64,000 bases of DNA from Microcaldota archaeon. GTDB lineage: Archaea > Micrarchaeota > Micrarchaeia > Micrarchaeales > CABMGC01. The translations under genes were made by a program, and so were the position numbers. The notes beneath the pieces are model-generated. The model saw only the letters and a program-made list of their open reading frames with translations, had not been told where the DNA came from and did not search any database. The stretch covers positions 1-64,000 of the forward strand of contig JAJZOD010000002.1 of NCBI GenBank assembly GCA_021852055.1, written 5' to 3'. Positions within the stretch are counted from its first letter, which is position 1; each line of letters starts with the position of its first letter. Shown here one piece after another: positions 37,161 to 47,015 of the stretch.

Positions 37161-39725
37161 ATGGATGTCTTAAAAGTCAAACCGGTCTTTGTTTCCACGA
37201 TGTGCATTTTAGCATTTGGGATAGTGTTTGGAAGTCTTCCAAATTCGTTTCCAAATATTACAATAACTCCAAACTATGTGCAGCTTAACAACACTGGAGG
37301 GATTGTCAAATTTACTGGAACAGTTTCCCCAAGAGTAACCGGCCAAAATCTGAGCAATTTTACTTATCATTGGTTGATTAATGTCAATAACAATCCTAAT
37401 TTGATTGCCGTGAGTGGCTGTGAGGTTAACGAAGTTAATTGTACTGTTTCAGTGCCATTAACTTCCAAAACAACTTATTTCTTCTTGCAATTGTATGCAC
37501 AAAATAAGACTGGTACTACTGCAGGTCCATCTTCAGAAATACTAGAAAAGATCAATAGCTCTCAATCTATATCTCAACCTCTTTCAATTCCTACACCAAC
37601 ACTTAGTAGGTCTACAATAACTGTTGGCGAATCAAATCAAACATATACAGTAAATGATATCGGCGCATCGGGAGGAACTCCACCGTATTCTTATGAAGTA
37701 CTAATGAATGAATCCCCTCTCGGTTCTTCCCCCGGTTCAAAGTTTTTCCCAGCTGTTGGATTCTCGTCAAACCCTAATCTTACCATAACTGAGTTTACCC
37801 AAGCTAGTCCTGGTATAGATACATTTAAGGTTCTTGTTAAAGACAGCACCGGAACAGAAGTAACATCAGCTCCAGTATATCTAAATCTGCTGGCTTATCA
37901 AGGATCTGCACTTTCGATTTCACAACCATATGCGAGTTCTACGGCTGTACAGGTAAATAATAGTATTACTATAAATGACAGTGGAGCTTCTGGCGGTACA
38001 AGCCCATACCGTTATGAATTACTTGGAGTTTTAGCTCCAAATTCAATCTATCAAGTCGCAAGACCGTTTTCTCCTTCATCAAGTTTCACAGTTGTTCCAT
38101 CTTTAGTTGGAACATATATCTTTAAAGTAGTTGCAGAGGACAGTTTAGGAGCAGAAATAAACTCATCACCATTATATATCAACGTAACAAAATTCCCTCC
38201 AGGAAAAACACCAGTCCAAACATACGTGTGTATTTCTGGTAACTGTACGTTTACTCCATATTCGCCTTATTCCTCCTGCATAACGCCATCTAGTGGTTAT
38301 TACTCTTCAGAGTCCGCATTAGTTATAAGTGCAGAGCCGACATGTGATGGTTATAAATTTATAGGTTGGACTACAGTAAACGGATCTGTCGGCAACGGTG
38401 GATATTCAGGTTCTAACTTAAATACTACAATAACTCCATCTAGTGACGGTATTATTGAGTTTGCACAATACTCAAATATAACAAATTCTTCAACAACATC
38501 TCCTGGGTCGATACTATTCGTGGGAAACAGCTTAATATTTCCTTACGTCGTAAATAAGCCTGAAGGTCCGTGGAGAATAGTTCTGCAGGACATCGGGCAA
38601 TCCAACTCTGCGGGTCTGTCTCCAGCATCATTCGCCGTTTATTACGATGGTATCTTGGTCAATGTAACAAGCATCGGAGTAAACAAAGTGGCATCATTCA
38701 GTTATGAGGGCCATTCAATATCGATAGATCTGTTGCAGACGTTCCCTGGTTTGTACTCCTATCAGAAATGGGCGCAGTTTACTGTTTCAAATGGTACAGA
38801 CCTCTATGTAGGAGGCAGTACTTTGGACGGGCCTTGGAAGATAACGCTTGCAGATCTGGGCTATCCTAACTCAGAGGATGTTTCACCTGCTGCGTTTATT
38901 CTGTATTATAACGGAGCATTTGCATACAATGCGACACTTAATGTGGGCAGAACAGCAACATTTGAACATGGCAACAGTACGCTAAATCTTACAGTAGTCA
39001 AAACCTTCCCTGGCTTATATGCAAACCAGAAATGGGCGCAATTCTATCTGAATCTTACCAACCGAACTCAAACGTTAACTACTACCATACCTCCAACGAC
39101 GATCTCAACGGTACCAACCGAGAATGTGACTATAAACATAAAACCAGGTTGGAACCTGCTTTCCGTGCCATTTGGGCCACAGTCAAATGAAAGTCTTAAC
39201 AATATTTACAATGCGTACTATGAACTTGAGAACTCATGCGGTATGGTACAATCTCAGTACAGCAAGGCCATCTGGTTTTACAGTAACTCAAATAACACGT
39301 ATGTATGGCCTAACAGCAATGGCGCGTTTGATAATTATGTGTCTACTGGAATGTTCAATCTTATATCGGGGGTTGTACTAAATAAGGATTTTGGGTTCTG
39401 GTTCCATTCAACAAAACAGTGCCAAATTGAGGATCCTACGTTCCTTTCTAGTGTACTGCAGGCATATAATCAATCGTATACTGAGAATCTTTCTGCAGGC
39501 TGGAACATTATCGGAGTGCCGTTCATTACCAACAGCAGTTTCAAGTCAATTGCGAGTTCCTGCAGCATACGTGGTGCCTTTTATGGATACAACACTGCAA
39601 CCAATAGCTACTACAATGCAACCACTCCTGCCGTAGGAGAGAGTTATTTCGTTTATGCGAATGCGCCATGCGCTCTTGACTGGATCCCAAATGCTGGTTC
39701 AGGTTCCCCACCTTCTACTCCATAG
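37161..39725 (+). CDS. Large secreted surface protein sharing its C-terminal half with the upstream gene
   Basis: 854 aa. N-terminal signal-like segment (VFVSTMCILAFGIVFGS), an Ig-like region, two related repeats (GASGGTPPYSYEVL and GASGGTSPYRYELL), a Cys-containing region (YVCISGNCTFTPYSP), then the same two FPGLY-QKWAQ modules and WNLLSVPFG domain as the upstream protein, almost residue for residue. The N-terminal half differs completely, so the pair looks like a domain-swapped family with a common C-terminal part. Confidence 0.8.
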   Translation: MDVLKVKPVFVSTMCILAFGIVFGSLPNSFPNITITPNYVQLNNTGGIVKFTGTVSPRVTGQNLSNFTYHWLINVNNNPNLIAVSGCEVNEVNCTVSVPLTSKTTYFFLQLYAQNKTGTTAGPSSEILEKINSSQSISQPLSIPTPTLSRSTITVGESNQTYTVNDIGASGGTPPYSYEVLMNESPLGSSPGSKFFPAVGFSSNPNLTITEFTQASPGIDTFKVLVKDSTGTEVTSAPVYLNLLAYQGSALSISQPYASSTAVQVNNSITINDSGASGGTSPYRYELLGVLAPNSIYQVARPFSPSSSFTVVPSLVGTYIFKVVAEDSLGAEINSSPLYINVTKFPPGKTPVQTYVCISGNCTFTPYSPYSSCITPSSGYYSSESALVISAEPTCDGYKFIGWTTVNGSVGNGGYSGSNLNTTITPSSDGIIEFAQYSNITNSSTTSPGSILFVGNSLIFPYVVNKPEGPWRIVLQDIGQSNSAGLSPASFAVYYDGILVNVTSIGVNKVASFSYEGHSISIDLLQTFPGLYSYQKWAQFTVSNGTDLYVGGSTLDGPWKITLADLGYPNSEDVSPAAFILYYNGAFAYNATLNVGRTATFEHGNSTLNLTVVKTFPGLYANQKWAQFYLNLTNRTQTLTTTIPPTTISTVPTENVTINIKPGWNLLSVPFGPQSNESLNNIYNAYYELENSCGMVQSQYSKAIWFYSNSNNTYVWPNSNGAFDNYVSTGMFNLISGVVLNKDFGFWFHSTKQCQIEDPTFLSSVLQAYNQSYTENLSAGWNIIGVPFITNSSFKSIASSCSIRGAFYGYNTATNSYYNATTPAVGESYFVYANAPCALDWIPNAGSGSPPSTP
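38494..39688 (+). repeat. Copy 2 of a 1.2-kb near-identical duplication
   Basis: Direct repeat of 35834-37028. Similarity weakens but continues to the stop codon and the following CATAGGTTGATA, at the same offset. Confidence 0.9.
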
Positions 39726-39734
39726 GTTGATAAA

Positions 39735-39983
39735 ATGAACAAAGGAATAATGGCAGGAATTGTGATTGTGGTGATAATAATCGTAGCTGCGATTGCATAC
39801 CTTCTGATGACGAAGTCTCATGTGCAGGCAGCAACTAACAGCACAGCTACTACTTCAGCGCCTAAAACAACAGTTTCTGCACATACAACTACTATTGCCA
39901 CAAATGCAACGCAATCAGTCCAGATAAATAGCTCATCCGGGGTAACATCTCCGCCGCCGCCGCCGCAGCTTCCGCCGCAGTAG
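39735..39983 (+). CDS. Small membrane protein with Thr-rich, polyproline outer tail
   Basis: 82 aa. One membrane helix (IMAGIVIVVIIIVAAIAYLL) then a Thr/Ser/Ala-rich stretch with N-glycosylation sites, ending in SPPPPPQLPPQ. It begins six bases after the preceding stop codon and is probably cotranscribed. Function unknown; it could anchor or stabilise the surface proteins. Confidence 0.65.
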   Translation: MNKGIMAGIVIVVIIIVAAIAYLLMTKSHVQAATNSTATTSAPKTTVSAHTTTIATNATQSVQINSSSGVTSPPPPPQLPPQ

Positions 39984-40413
39984 GTAACTGAATTGACATA
40001 TTTCCAAGTCAAGTACACATGCTTAATTGGAGTTGTCTTCTTCGACAAATCTTTTGTCGGAGAGTGCTTCACAAACAGGAACCATGTCAATAGATGAAAC
40101 TATGAAGCAATATTTCTTGAGACTGTGTTCCACCTTTCTTGCGTTCCTGGAGTATGTAATGCGTTCTTACAAGAAACACATCCTCCAGATAAACTCAGAT
40201 TCAATCCTGTGTTAATCCCAATTAGCACATACTCCATGAAGTTCTCAAGTACAATGCTGTCTCAGGTAATAAATGCGGAAAATGTTTAATGGCATTATCG
40301 TTGCCATACCTGCGAATTGCGTTGGCCTTAGGATGTCAGAACCTTTATACAACTGTACCACTTACCACTGCGTTTTTGCTAAGGTATTTAAATGTTTTTA
40401 TTTAAATAATGGT
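39984..40413. other. 430-base non-coding region with two hairpins
   Basis: No convincing gene. CGACAAA-TCT-TTTGTCG at 40043-40059 is a perfect 7-bp hairpin, and CTGGAGTATGT (40147-40157) pairs with ACATCCTCCAG (40178-40188) except for one position. TATTTAAAT at 40385-40393 is a TATA box 25 bp from ATG 40414. It could hold the remains of a mobile element, but nothing is recognisable. Confidence 0.5.
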
Positions 40414-41307
40414 ATGGCAACTTCGAATCAGGGCACTGCACCTTCAGATGCAAGTTCGTTTTCTCCTCAGGTTCCATCTAAGCAAAATCCACCGAAAAAC
40501 AGCAAGATTGACAAGCTTGCGATTGAGGGTCTGAAAAGCATCAGAGGATACTTTCTTTACACCTTTGTGGGTTTGCTTCTTGGTTTTATAATTATTGCTT
40601 TAGTAATAAGCATTATTTTTTCTGCAGGTTCTGGTTCTTCTATTTCAGGATACGCATACGGAATTGGTTCTTATGCCTCAACAATACTCTTTTTAACAGT
40701 TCTGCTCTTGGTAATCATAGTAGCTATTGCGGTTTTTGAAGTGTTTGCTGCACTATCCCTGATGTTTGCCATCCGGGATCTGAGGAGAAGTGGCCTAAAA
40801 TCAGCATCTGTATACTCATCAGTATCAAAGTGGCTTAAATATCTGACTATAATATTTGTAATAATTTCAGCGGTATACATGCTTTTCACTTTCTTTTTGC
40901 TTTTCTCGTTATTTTCCGCCTCCGCGCTTTATGGCGGCGCTTCTTCTGGAACTGGTTCATTAATTTCCTTTGCCATAGTCATAGTATTTACTATAATATT
41001 TGTTGTTATTGAGCTGCTATTTATATGGAAGCTTTATTGTTTGTATAAATCGCTTTCGGAAGATCTCTCAAGTCCGCGTTTGGGTACTTCAGCAAAGCTT
41101 CTTGTTGTTGGTGTGGCAATAGCAGTTATAGCTGGTATCGCTGAGTCAATCGCATCAATAGCAAGCGCAGGTTTATTATCTGGAGGCTCGTCTTTGTTAA
41201 TTGTTCTCCTACTTGTGTTCGTCGCAGAGATTATTGCAGTAATAATCCTCGCAATTGCACAATGGCTTGGTTATAAGTCGGTATCTGACGCACTGGTTAA
41301 GGTATAG
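40414..41307 (+). CDS. Multi-pass membrane protein of unknown function
   Basis: 297 aa from ATG 40414; the ORF track starts at 40273, but the TATA box 25 bp before 40414 points to a leaderless mRNA there. A soluble Ser/Pro-rich N-terminus of about 45 aa is followed by about six membrane segments (for example YTFVGLLLGFIIIALVISII and LIVLLLVFVAEIIAVIILAI). The layout resembles DUF996-type proteins, though I cannot confirm this. Confidence 0.65.
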   Translation: MATSNQGTAPSDASSFSPQVPSKQNPPKNSKIDKLAIEGLKSIRGYFLYTFVGLLLGFIIIALVISIIFSAGSGSSISGYAYGIGSYASTILFLTVLLLVIIVAIAVFEVFAALSLMFAIRDLRRSGLKSASVYSSVSKWLKYLTIIFVIISAVYMLFTFFLLFSLFSASALYGGASSGTGSLISFAIVIVFTIIFVVIELLFIWKLYCLYKSLSEDLSSPRLGTSAKLLVVGVAIAVIAGIAESIASIASAGLLSGGSSLLIVLLLVFVAEIIAVIILAIAQWLGYKSVSDALVKV

Positions 41308-41364
41308 CAAATACTTACATAACAAGCTCAGTTTACTCCATCTATTGCTATGGCGTCTTATTAC

Positions 41365-42246
41365 TTAACTTCTTTGCTGGTTTAGCTTGAAGACCCATGT
41401 ATACTTCCACGGGCTCTTCTGGAGCAGCGGATTTATCTCGGTTTTAGGCACGCCGAGGATCCTTAACGAGTAAAGTTCGTGGAGATTTGTGAATATGGGG
41501 TATTTTTCAACCGAGAAACCCATATTGCTAAAAAATGCATGTACACTCTCTTCACTGTCTAATGCGTTTTCAATAACGCTTCTGCCTGTTATATCCGTCC
41601 TTTTTGCTCCTGGAGTATCAGCAGCATCAAGCCTTTTTCTATCCAGTATGTCAGAGCATATCCATGCCCCTCCGAAAACCTGCAGCATGCATTTCACATT
41701 ATCCACCACCCTCTTTTTCTCGTTGATATTTAAGTGGTTCATAAGTCCTTCGCTAACTATGTACAGGGGTTTGTTTAGAAATGCACCAGATGCATTGAGA
41801 ATGTCAGCATAAGATAGCGCATTTGCTTGTTCCAGGCGCAGCTTCCTGCTCGAGTAATTTGGCGCTATGCTTTCAATAATCCCTCTTTTCTCATTTGAAA
41901 TATCCTGAAGGTCTGTTTCGGTGTATGTTACTTTCCCTGTATTTGTAAATGCAAGGCCTCTAGGCGACATTCCAGCTGCAAGTTCGAGTATCTGCGTAGC
42001 ATTGGACCTTCTCAGTATCTCATCTATGCTCTTTCCTCTCGCTTCAATCCCCGGCGCCCTGAGCATTAGCTGCTCATGGCTTTCAGGGCCATTACCCCAA
42101 ATTTTTTCCCATGCCTCTTTTGCAGACACCTTTTCAGCTATCTCTTTGGCATATGGTATATTCGAAAAAGACCTGACATAAGCTACGGTGCGTGCAGTAA
42201 TGCTTATCCTGTCATAATTGTATACGCTTTTGTTTACAGTCCTCAT
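41365..42246 (-). CDS. SAM-dependent methyltransferase (leucine carboxyl methyltransferase-like)
   Basis: 293 aa. SAM motif I is QILELAAGMSPRGLAF, followed by an acidic motif II (TYTETDLQDIS) and PLYIVSEGLMNHL, the arrangement of the LCMT/Ppm1-like class I methyltransferases. The substrate is unknown. Its ATG overlaps the metG stop by four bases, so it is translated with metG. Confidence 0.75.
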   Translation of the reverse strand: MRTVNKSVYNYDRISITARTVAYVRSFSNIPYAKEIAEKVSAKEAWEKIWGNGPESHEQLMLRAPGIEARGKSIDEILRRSNATQILELAAGMSPRGLAFTNTGKVTYTETDLQDISNEKRGIIESIAPNYSSRKLRLEQANALSYADILNASGAFLNKPLYIVSEGLMNHLNINEKKRVVDNVKCMLQVFGGAWICSDILDRKRLDAADTPGAKRTDITGRSVIENALDSEESVHAFFSNMGFSVEKYPIFTNLHELYSLRILGVPKTEINPLLQKSPWKYTWVFKLNQQRS

Positions 42247-43718
42247 GCATTCATACCCTGCGTTTTCTCTATCTTATTGAAGAGGTGCCCTTCTTTTTTA
42301 ATCCTGCCGTTGAAATCCGAGAATTTGCAATGTGATATATCCTGCTTATCAACACCGAGCTGAGCCCTTATCTTTTCTGCAGTTTCAGGCATGAACGGCC
42401 CGATAAGCACTGATATAATGCGTATGGATTCGAGTATATTGTAGATTACGCTGCCTAACTCTTCGCCATTCAGTTTCCATGCCTGTTTCTCATTTATATA
42501 CTTATTGGTCCTTCTCACCTGAGACCATATCTCTTCAATAGCGTTGAACGTATCGAGGTTGGTCATCAGAGTTTTTATGTGCTCAACATCAAGACCTTTA
42601 TCAAGCTCAGGGGCTCCCTTTATTCTGCCGTTGAAACGTTCTGCAAGGGTCAGGCTCCTATATACAAGGTTACCTAAGTCATCTACAAGCTCGCCGTTTA
42701 TCCTTGCAATAAGGTTTTTCTCCGAGAAGTCGCTGTCGTCTCCAAAAGGCATCTCCCTTGCAAAATAGTACCGTATGGCATCAACGCCGTACTTGTTTTT
42801 CAGCTCAATCGGGTCTACCATATTCCCTAAAGATTTGCTCATCTTCCTGCCTTCTACAGTCCACCAACCATGTGAAAATATCTTTTTAGGAGCATCAATG
42901 CCTGCAGAGAAGAGCATCGCCGGCCATATTACTGTGTGGAACCATGCTATCTCCTTGCCTATTATGTGAGCATCTGCAGGCCAGAACCGCATATTGCCGC
43001 CATCAGGCCACTGCAGGGCAGAAATGTAGTTTACAAGTGCATCTACCCACACATAAATCGTATGGTTGCTGTCCTCCGGAAATGTTATCCCCCATTTTAT
43101 TGTAGTTCTTGTTACGCTTATGTCCTTTAATCCTCCCTTTACGCGATTTATTATCTCGCCTGACCTGAATTTCGGAGATATAAATAAGGGGTTTTTATCA
43201 TAAAGCTCAAGCAGTTTGTCCTGATATTTGCTAAGTCTGAAAAAATAGCTCTCTTCCTTTACTTTCTTGACTTCACGCCCGCACTCCGGGCACTTCCCAT
43301 CCTTAAGCTGCAGCTCCGTCAAGAAAGTTTCATCGGGAGTGCAGTACCATCCCTCATATTCGCCTTTGTATATGTCACCTGCATCATACAGCTTCTTTAT
43401 AAATTCAGCAACTATGGACTCGTGCTGCCTGTCTGTTGTCCTTATAAATGCATCATTTGTTATATTGTACTCCTTCCATGCGCTTGAAAACTTACTTGCC
43501 ATAGTGTCGGCAAACTCTTTTGGCTGCATGCCGGCCCTTTCAGAGGCCTTCTGCACCTTTTCGCCATGCTCATCTGTGCCTGTCAGGAAAAATACATCAT
43601 CGCCGCAGAGTCTGTGCCATCTGGCTATAATATCGGAGATTACAGTGGTGTAAGCAGTGCCTATGTGCGGTTTATCTGTAATATAATATATCGGTGTTGT
43701 TATGTAATATTTTGCCAT
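42243..43718 (-). CDS. metG: Methionyl-tRNA synthetase, bacterial-like
   Basis: Class I synthetase charging tRNA-Met. HIGH-type motif KPHIGTAYT and GRKMSKSLGN are intact; a single zinc-like segment (CTPDETF, CPECGR) is present. 491 aa without a C-terminal tRNA-binding domain. The sequence looks more like short bacterial MetRS than the usual archaeal form, suggesting transfer. Divergent from mcm, with 75 bases between. Confidence 0.93.
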   Translation of the reverse strand: MAKYYITTPIYYITDKPHIGTAYTTVISDIIARWHRLCGDDVFFLTGTDEHGEKVQKASERAGMQPKEFADTMASKFSSAWKEYNITNDAFIRTTDRQHESIVAEFIKKLYDAGDIYKGEYEGWYCTPDETFLTELQLKDGKCPECGREVKKVKEESYFFRLSKYQDKLLELYDKNPLFISPKFRSGEIINRVKGGLKDISVTRTTIKWGITFPEDSNHTIYVWVDALVNYISALQWPDGGNMRFWPADAHIIGKEIAWFHTVIWPAMLFSAGIDAPKKIFSHGWWTVEGRKMSKSLGNMVDPIELKNKYGVDAIRYYFAREMPFGDDSDFSEKNLIARINGELVDDLGNLVYRSLTLAERFNGRIKGAPELDKGLDVEHIKTLMTNLDTFNAIEEIWSQVRRTNKYINEKQAWKLNGEELGSVIYNILESIRIISVLIGPFMPETAEKIRAQLGVDKQDISHCKFSDFNGRIKKEGHLFNKIEKTQGMNA

Positions 43719-43793
43719 TTAAAGCACCTAACTAGCGATATAACCTTTTATTATGCAGCCTTTTATTTCTTTTCTATTAATACTTTCCTGTGG

Positions 43794-45869
43794 ATGGTGC
43801 ATATGGACGAGATAGCTAGCAATGAGCTTGCAGATAGGTTCCTCTCCTTTCTAAATGCTTATTACCCTGAGCAGATCAACGACATGTACCTAAAATATCC
43901 AAAGGAGCGAAGCTTAAGTGTTGATATAAAAGACCTAGAACGGTTCGATGCCGAGATGGCAGACCAGCTGATAAACAATCCAGACAGCATGCTTTCAGAT
44001 GCAAATGCGGCGCTGCTCAAGCTGAACCCTAATCCAAATGCAGTTGAGCCTGTATATGTGCGCTTTTTTGGCATAGATACGCACATGCCGCTTATACAAG
44101 AGGTAGGCTCTGAATATATAGGGAAACTGCTCACCCTTGACTCGCTTGCAGTCAAAAGGTCGGAGATAACGCCCAGGGTAAATCTCGGCGTGTTCAAATG
44201 CTTGTTCTGTGGTACGGTTCTGAAGCTTAAGATAGACCGCGAAAGCGTTGTTGATGTGTGCCCGCAGTGCAAGCGACGCGCACTCAAGCAGGACAACGCA
44301 GAATCAAAGTTTACAAACCTGCAGCGGATAGCAGTCCAGGATCCGTTGGAAAGGCTCAGGGGCAGCACGCCTACATGGCACCTTGAGGTATGGATGGAAG
44401 ACGATCTTGTGAACAGCGTAATACCTGGCGATCGCGTAGACATTACTGGAATACTTCGCATAAAACCCAGGCGCACGTCTAAAGGCAAGGAAGACAAGCT
44501 ACTGTTCACCATGTTCTTCGATGCTGTTTCAATAAAATCCAAGCAAAAGGAGTTTGCCGAACTGGAGATAACTCCGGAAGAGGAACGCTCAATAACTGAA
44601 CTTGCCAAAGATCCAGACATATTCAACAAGATATCAAAGTCTATCTCTCCGAGCATCTTTGGCCATGATGAGATAAAGAAAGCGCTTGCACTGCAGTTGT
44701 TTGGTGGAACCCCAGACAAGCGGCTTATTGACGGAGCAAGGATACGCAGCGACATACACATGCTCCTTATAGGAGATCCTGGCAGTGCAAAGACGCGATT
44801 GCTTCAGGCTGTATCAGAAATAGTCCCAAAGGGCATTTATGTTAGCGGCAAGTCAACAAGCGGTGCAGGGCTTACGGCATCTGCAGAGCGCGACGAGTTC
44901 TCAGAAGGGGGCTGGACATTAAAAGCCGGCGCACTTGTTTTAGGTTCAGGGGGATCAGTATGCATAGACGAATTCGACAAGATAGGTGAGGATGACAAAT
45001 CAGCGCTCCTCGAGGCCCTTGAGTCGCAGACCATAAGTGTTGCAAAGGCCGGCATAGTGGCAAGGTTTAACGCGCGCACATCTGTTCTTGCTGCGGCCAA
45101 CCCCAAATACGGGCGTTTTGACATAAACACATACCCTGCCGAGCAGTTTGACATATCTCCGGCACTGCTGTCCAGGTTTGACCTCATATTTCCCATAAAG
45201 GATGTCCTTGACGAGGAGCTCGATAAGCAGATAGCAAGGCACATATTAATACAGCACGAGGCAGCAGGGGCCCAGATAGCCGAGCTCGCGGAGCGGGAGC
45301 AGGTGGAGAGGCCGCCACTGAATTCAGAACTGCTAAGGAAGTATATAGCATACGCGAGGAAAGGAGTTAAGCCAAGGCTTACGCAGGAGGCAAGCCAGAA
45401 GTTGCAGGAGTATTATGTTGATCTGAGAAAGCTCGGCATAAAGACAGGTGCAGTGCCTATGACGCCAAGGCAGATAGAGGGCCTGGTGCGCCTTGCGGAG
45501 GCCAGCGCAAAGACCAGGCTATCCGGCGTAGTTCTGCAAAAGGATGCAGAACTTGCAATAGCATTATTCGAGTATATGCTCAACACGCTTGCAGTAGATC
45601 GCGGAGGCAGGCGCGACATAGATGCGCTTCTTACGGGTCTTCCAAGGGAGAAGGTAAACAAGATAAATACGCTCATGTCTATAATAAAGAACCTTGAAAA
45701 GGAGGAGAACGGTGCAGCAAAACTTGTGCGCATACTTGAAGAGGCAGAGAAGCAGAGCATAGACAGGGCGACATCCACAAAATACATAACAGAGTTAGAG
45801 CACTCCGGGGACATATACAGCCCTAAGCCAGGCATAATAAAGATAGTGCATAAAAACGAGGATGTGTAA
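43794..45869 (+). CDS. mcm: MCM replicative helicase
   Basis: Hexameric 3'-5' helicase of the replication fork. N-terminal domain with zinc site CLFC and CPQC (about 140-165), Walker A GDPGSAKTRLL, Walker B SVCIDEFDK, arginine finger SRFDLIF, and a C-terminal winged helix. The ORF track opens at 43566, inside metG; ATG 43794 (691 aa) or 43803 is the likely start. It is followed after nine bases by a presenilin-like gene. Confidence 0.95.
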   Translation: MVHMDEIASNELADRFLSFLNAYYPEQINDMYLKYPKERSLSVDIKDLERFDAEMADQLINNPDSMLSDANAALLKLNPNPNAVEPVYVRFFGIDTHMPLIQEVGSEYIGKLLTLDSLAVKRSEITPRVNLGVFKCLFCGTVLKLKIDRESVVDVCPQCKRRALKQDNAESKFTNLQRIAVQDPLERLRGSTPTWHLEVWMEDDLVNSVIPGDRVDITGILRIKPRRTSKGKEDKLLFTMFFDAVSIKSKQKEFAELEITPEEERSITELAKDPDIFNKISKSISPSIFGHDEIKKALALQLFGGTPDKRLIDGARIRSDIHMLLIGDPGSAKTRLLQAVSEIVPKGIYVSGKSTSGAGLTASAERDEFSEGGWTLKAGALVLGSGGSVCIDEFDKIGEDDKSALLEALESQTISVAKAGIVARFNARTSVLAAANPKYGRFDINTYPAEQFDISPALLSRFDLIFPIKDVLDEELDKQIARHILIQHEAAGAQIAELAEREQVERPPLNSELLRKYIAYARKGVKPRLTQEASQKLQEYYVDLRKLGIKTGAVPMTPRQIEGLVRLAEASAKTRLSGVVLQKDAELAIALFEYMLNTLAVDRGGRRDIDALLTGLPREKVNKINTLMSIIKNLEKEENGAAKLVRILEEAEKQSIDRATSTKYITELEHSGDIYSPKPGIIKIVHKNEDV

Positions 45870-45878
45870 GGGGACTAA

Positions 45879-46970
45879 ATGGAACGCAGGATAGATGTCA
45901 GGCAGCTTACTGCGCTGCTTACGCTTTTTATGATTGCCCAGTTTACTGGGCTGTTGCTTGTATATGTTTCGTTTCCAGCAGCATCGCTTTCGCAGCTTGC
46001 AGCTCAGTCGCAGCAGCAGCCGCAGCTTGCAGCATCGTCATATCTTCTGATATTCGCCGCAGAGATAGTCGTAATAATACTTGTGCTTATGTTTGTTGTC
46101 AGGTCAAGCAAAGGCAAAAACTTTTTTGCGCTAGCAGAAGCATACATAATACTCCTTGGGTCGTTTTTCTTTTTTCTAATCATACTCAGTGACCTGTTTC
46201 CATATCTCAGCTCTGTTGAACTTGAGGTGGCATCTGGGCTGTGCGCTATCGCAATATATCTATTAAAGAGAAGGAAGAGCCTAAACACACAAACCTTTAG
46301 GAATATAATTACAATTTTAAGCAGTATAGGCGTTGGCATCTTCATAGGTGTAAGCATCGGCTCGCAGTTCGGAGTTCTGGTGCTGTATGCTATACTCGGA
46401 ATCTTTGCCATATATGATTACCTAGCTGTGTTCGTCCTTAAGTTCATGATACCTATGGCCAAACATGCTGCCAGTATGAACCTTGCATTTATGATAGGCT
46501 CTTCAGAGCTCGAGCTGCATCCAAAAACCAACATGAAAAAGGCGCAATATACTGCTGCCGATATAAAATCGATAAAAAATCCTAGCATTCGCAAGCTGAT
46601 AAAAGCAGGCAACATGCCCGCAGTGTCAAGTGTAATGCTTGGCAATGGGGACATAATGCTGCCGCTGCTCGTTTCTTCAGGTGCGTATGTTTTTACTGGG
46701 AGCATCTCACTTGCGCTTGCAATAACTGTCGGCGCAATATTCGGCCTCATTGCAACGTTCTGGATAATACGCAGGTACATGATAGGTCTTCCTGCAATAC
46801 CGCCAATATTTGCATTTGTGAGCATATCCTTGGCTGTTTTTTATCTGGCGTCAGGGGTGCAGGATCTGATAATCTGGGTTTACATATTAAGCGCTGTTGT
46901 CTCTATTGCAGCAATGTACTTTGCAGTCAGGAGGGCAGGTTCCACAACCGGTCCAACTTCAGCAAAATAA
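45879..46970 (+). CDS. Presenilin/signal-peptide-peptidase-like intramembrane aspartyl protease
   Basis: 363 aa with about nine membrane segments. The two catalytic Asp are in IYDYLAVF and LGNGDIMLPL (GxGD), and the C-terminal GLPAIPPI corresponds to the PAL motif of this family. Archaeal homologues cleave membrane-embedded substrates. A Gln-rich loop follows the first helix. Tight spacing after mcm suggests cotranscription, without an obvious functional link. Confidence 0.88.
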   Translation: MERRIDVRQLTALLTLFMIAQFTGLLLVYVSFPAASLSQLAAQSQQQPQLAASSYLLIFAAEIVVIILVLMFVVRSSKGKNFFALAEAYIILLGSFFFFLIILSDLFPYLSSVELEVASGLCAIAIYLLKRRKSLNTQTFRNIITILSSIGVGIFIGVSIGSQFGVLVLYAILGIFAIYDYLAVFVLKFMIPMAKHAASMNLAFMIGSSELELHPKTNMKKAQYTAADIKSIKNPSIRKLIKAGNMPAVSSVMLGNGDIMLPLLVSSGAYVFTGSISLALAITVGAIFGLIATFWIIRRYMIGLPAIPPIFAFVSISLAVFYLASGVQDLIIWVYILSAVVSIAAMYFAVRRAGSTTGPTSAK

Positions 46971-47015
46971 CGATGAACTAGAGGAAATAACAACAAAAGA
47001 AAATATAAAAGTGAT

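Noticed and set aside
40027-40215. 62-aa ORF in the non-coding gap
   Set aside because: No ribosome site, covers both hairpins, composition not protein-like.
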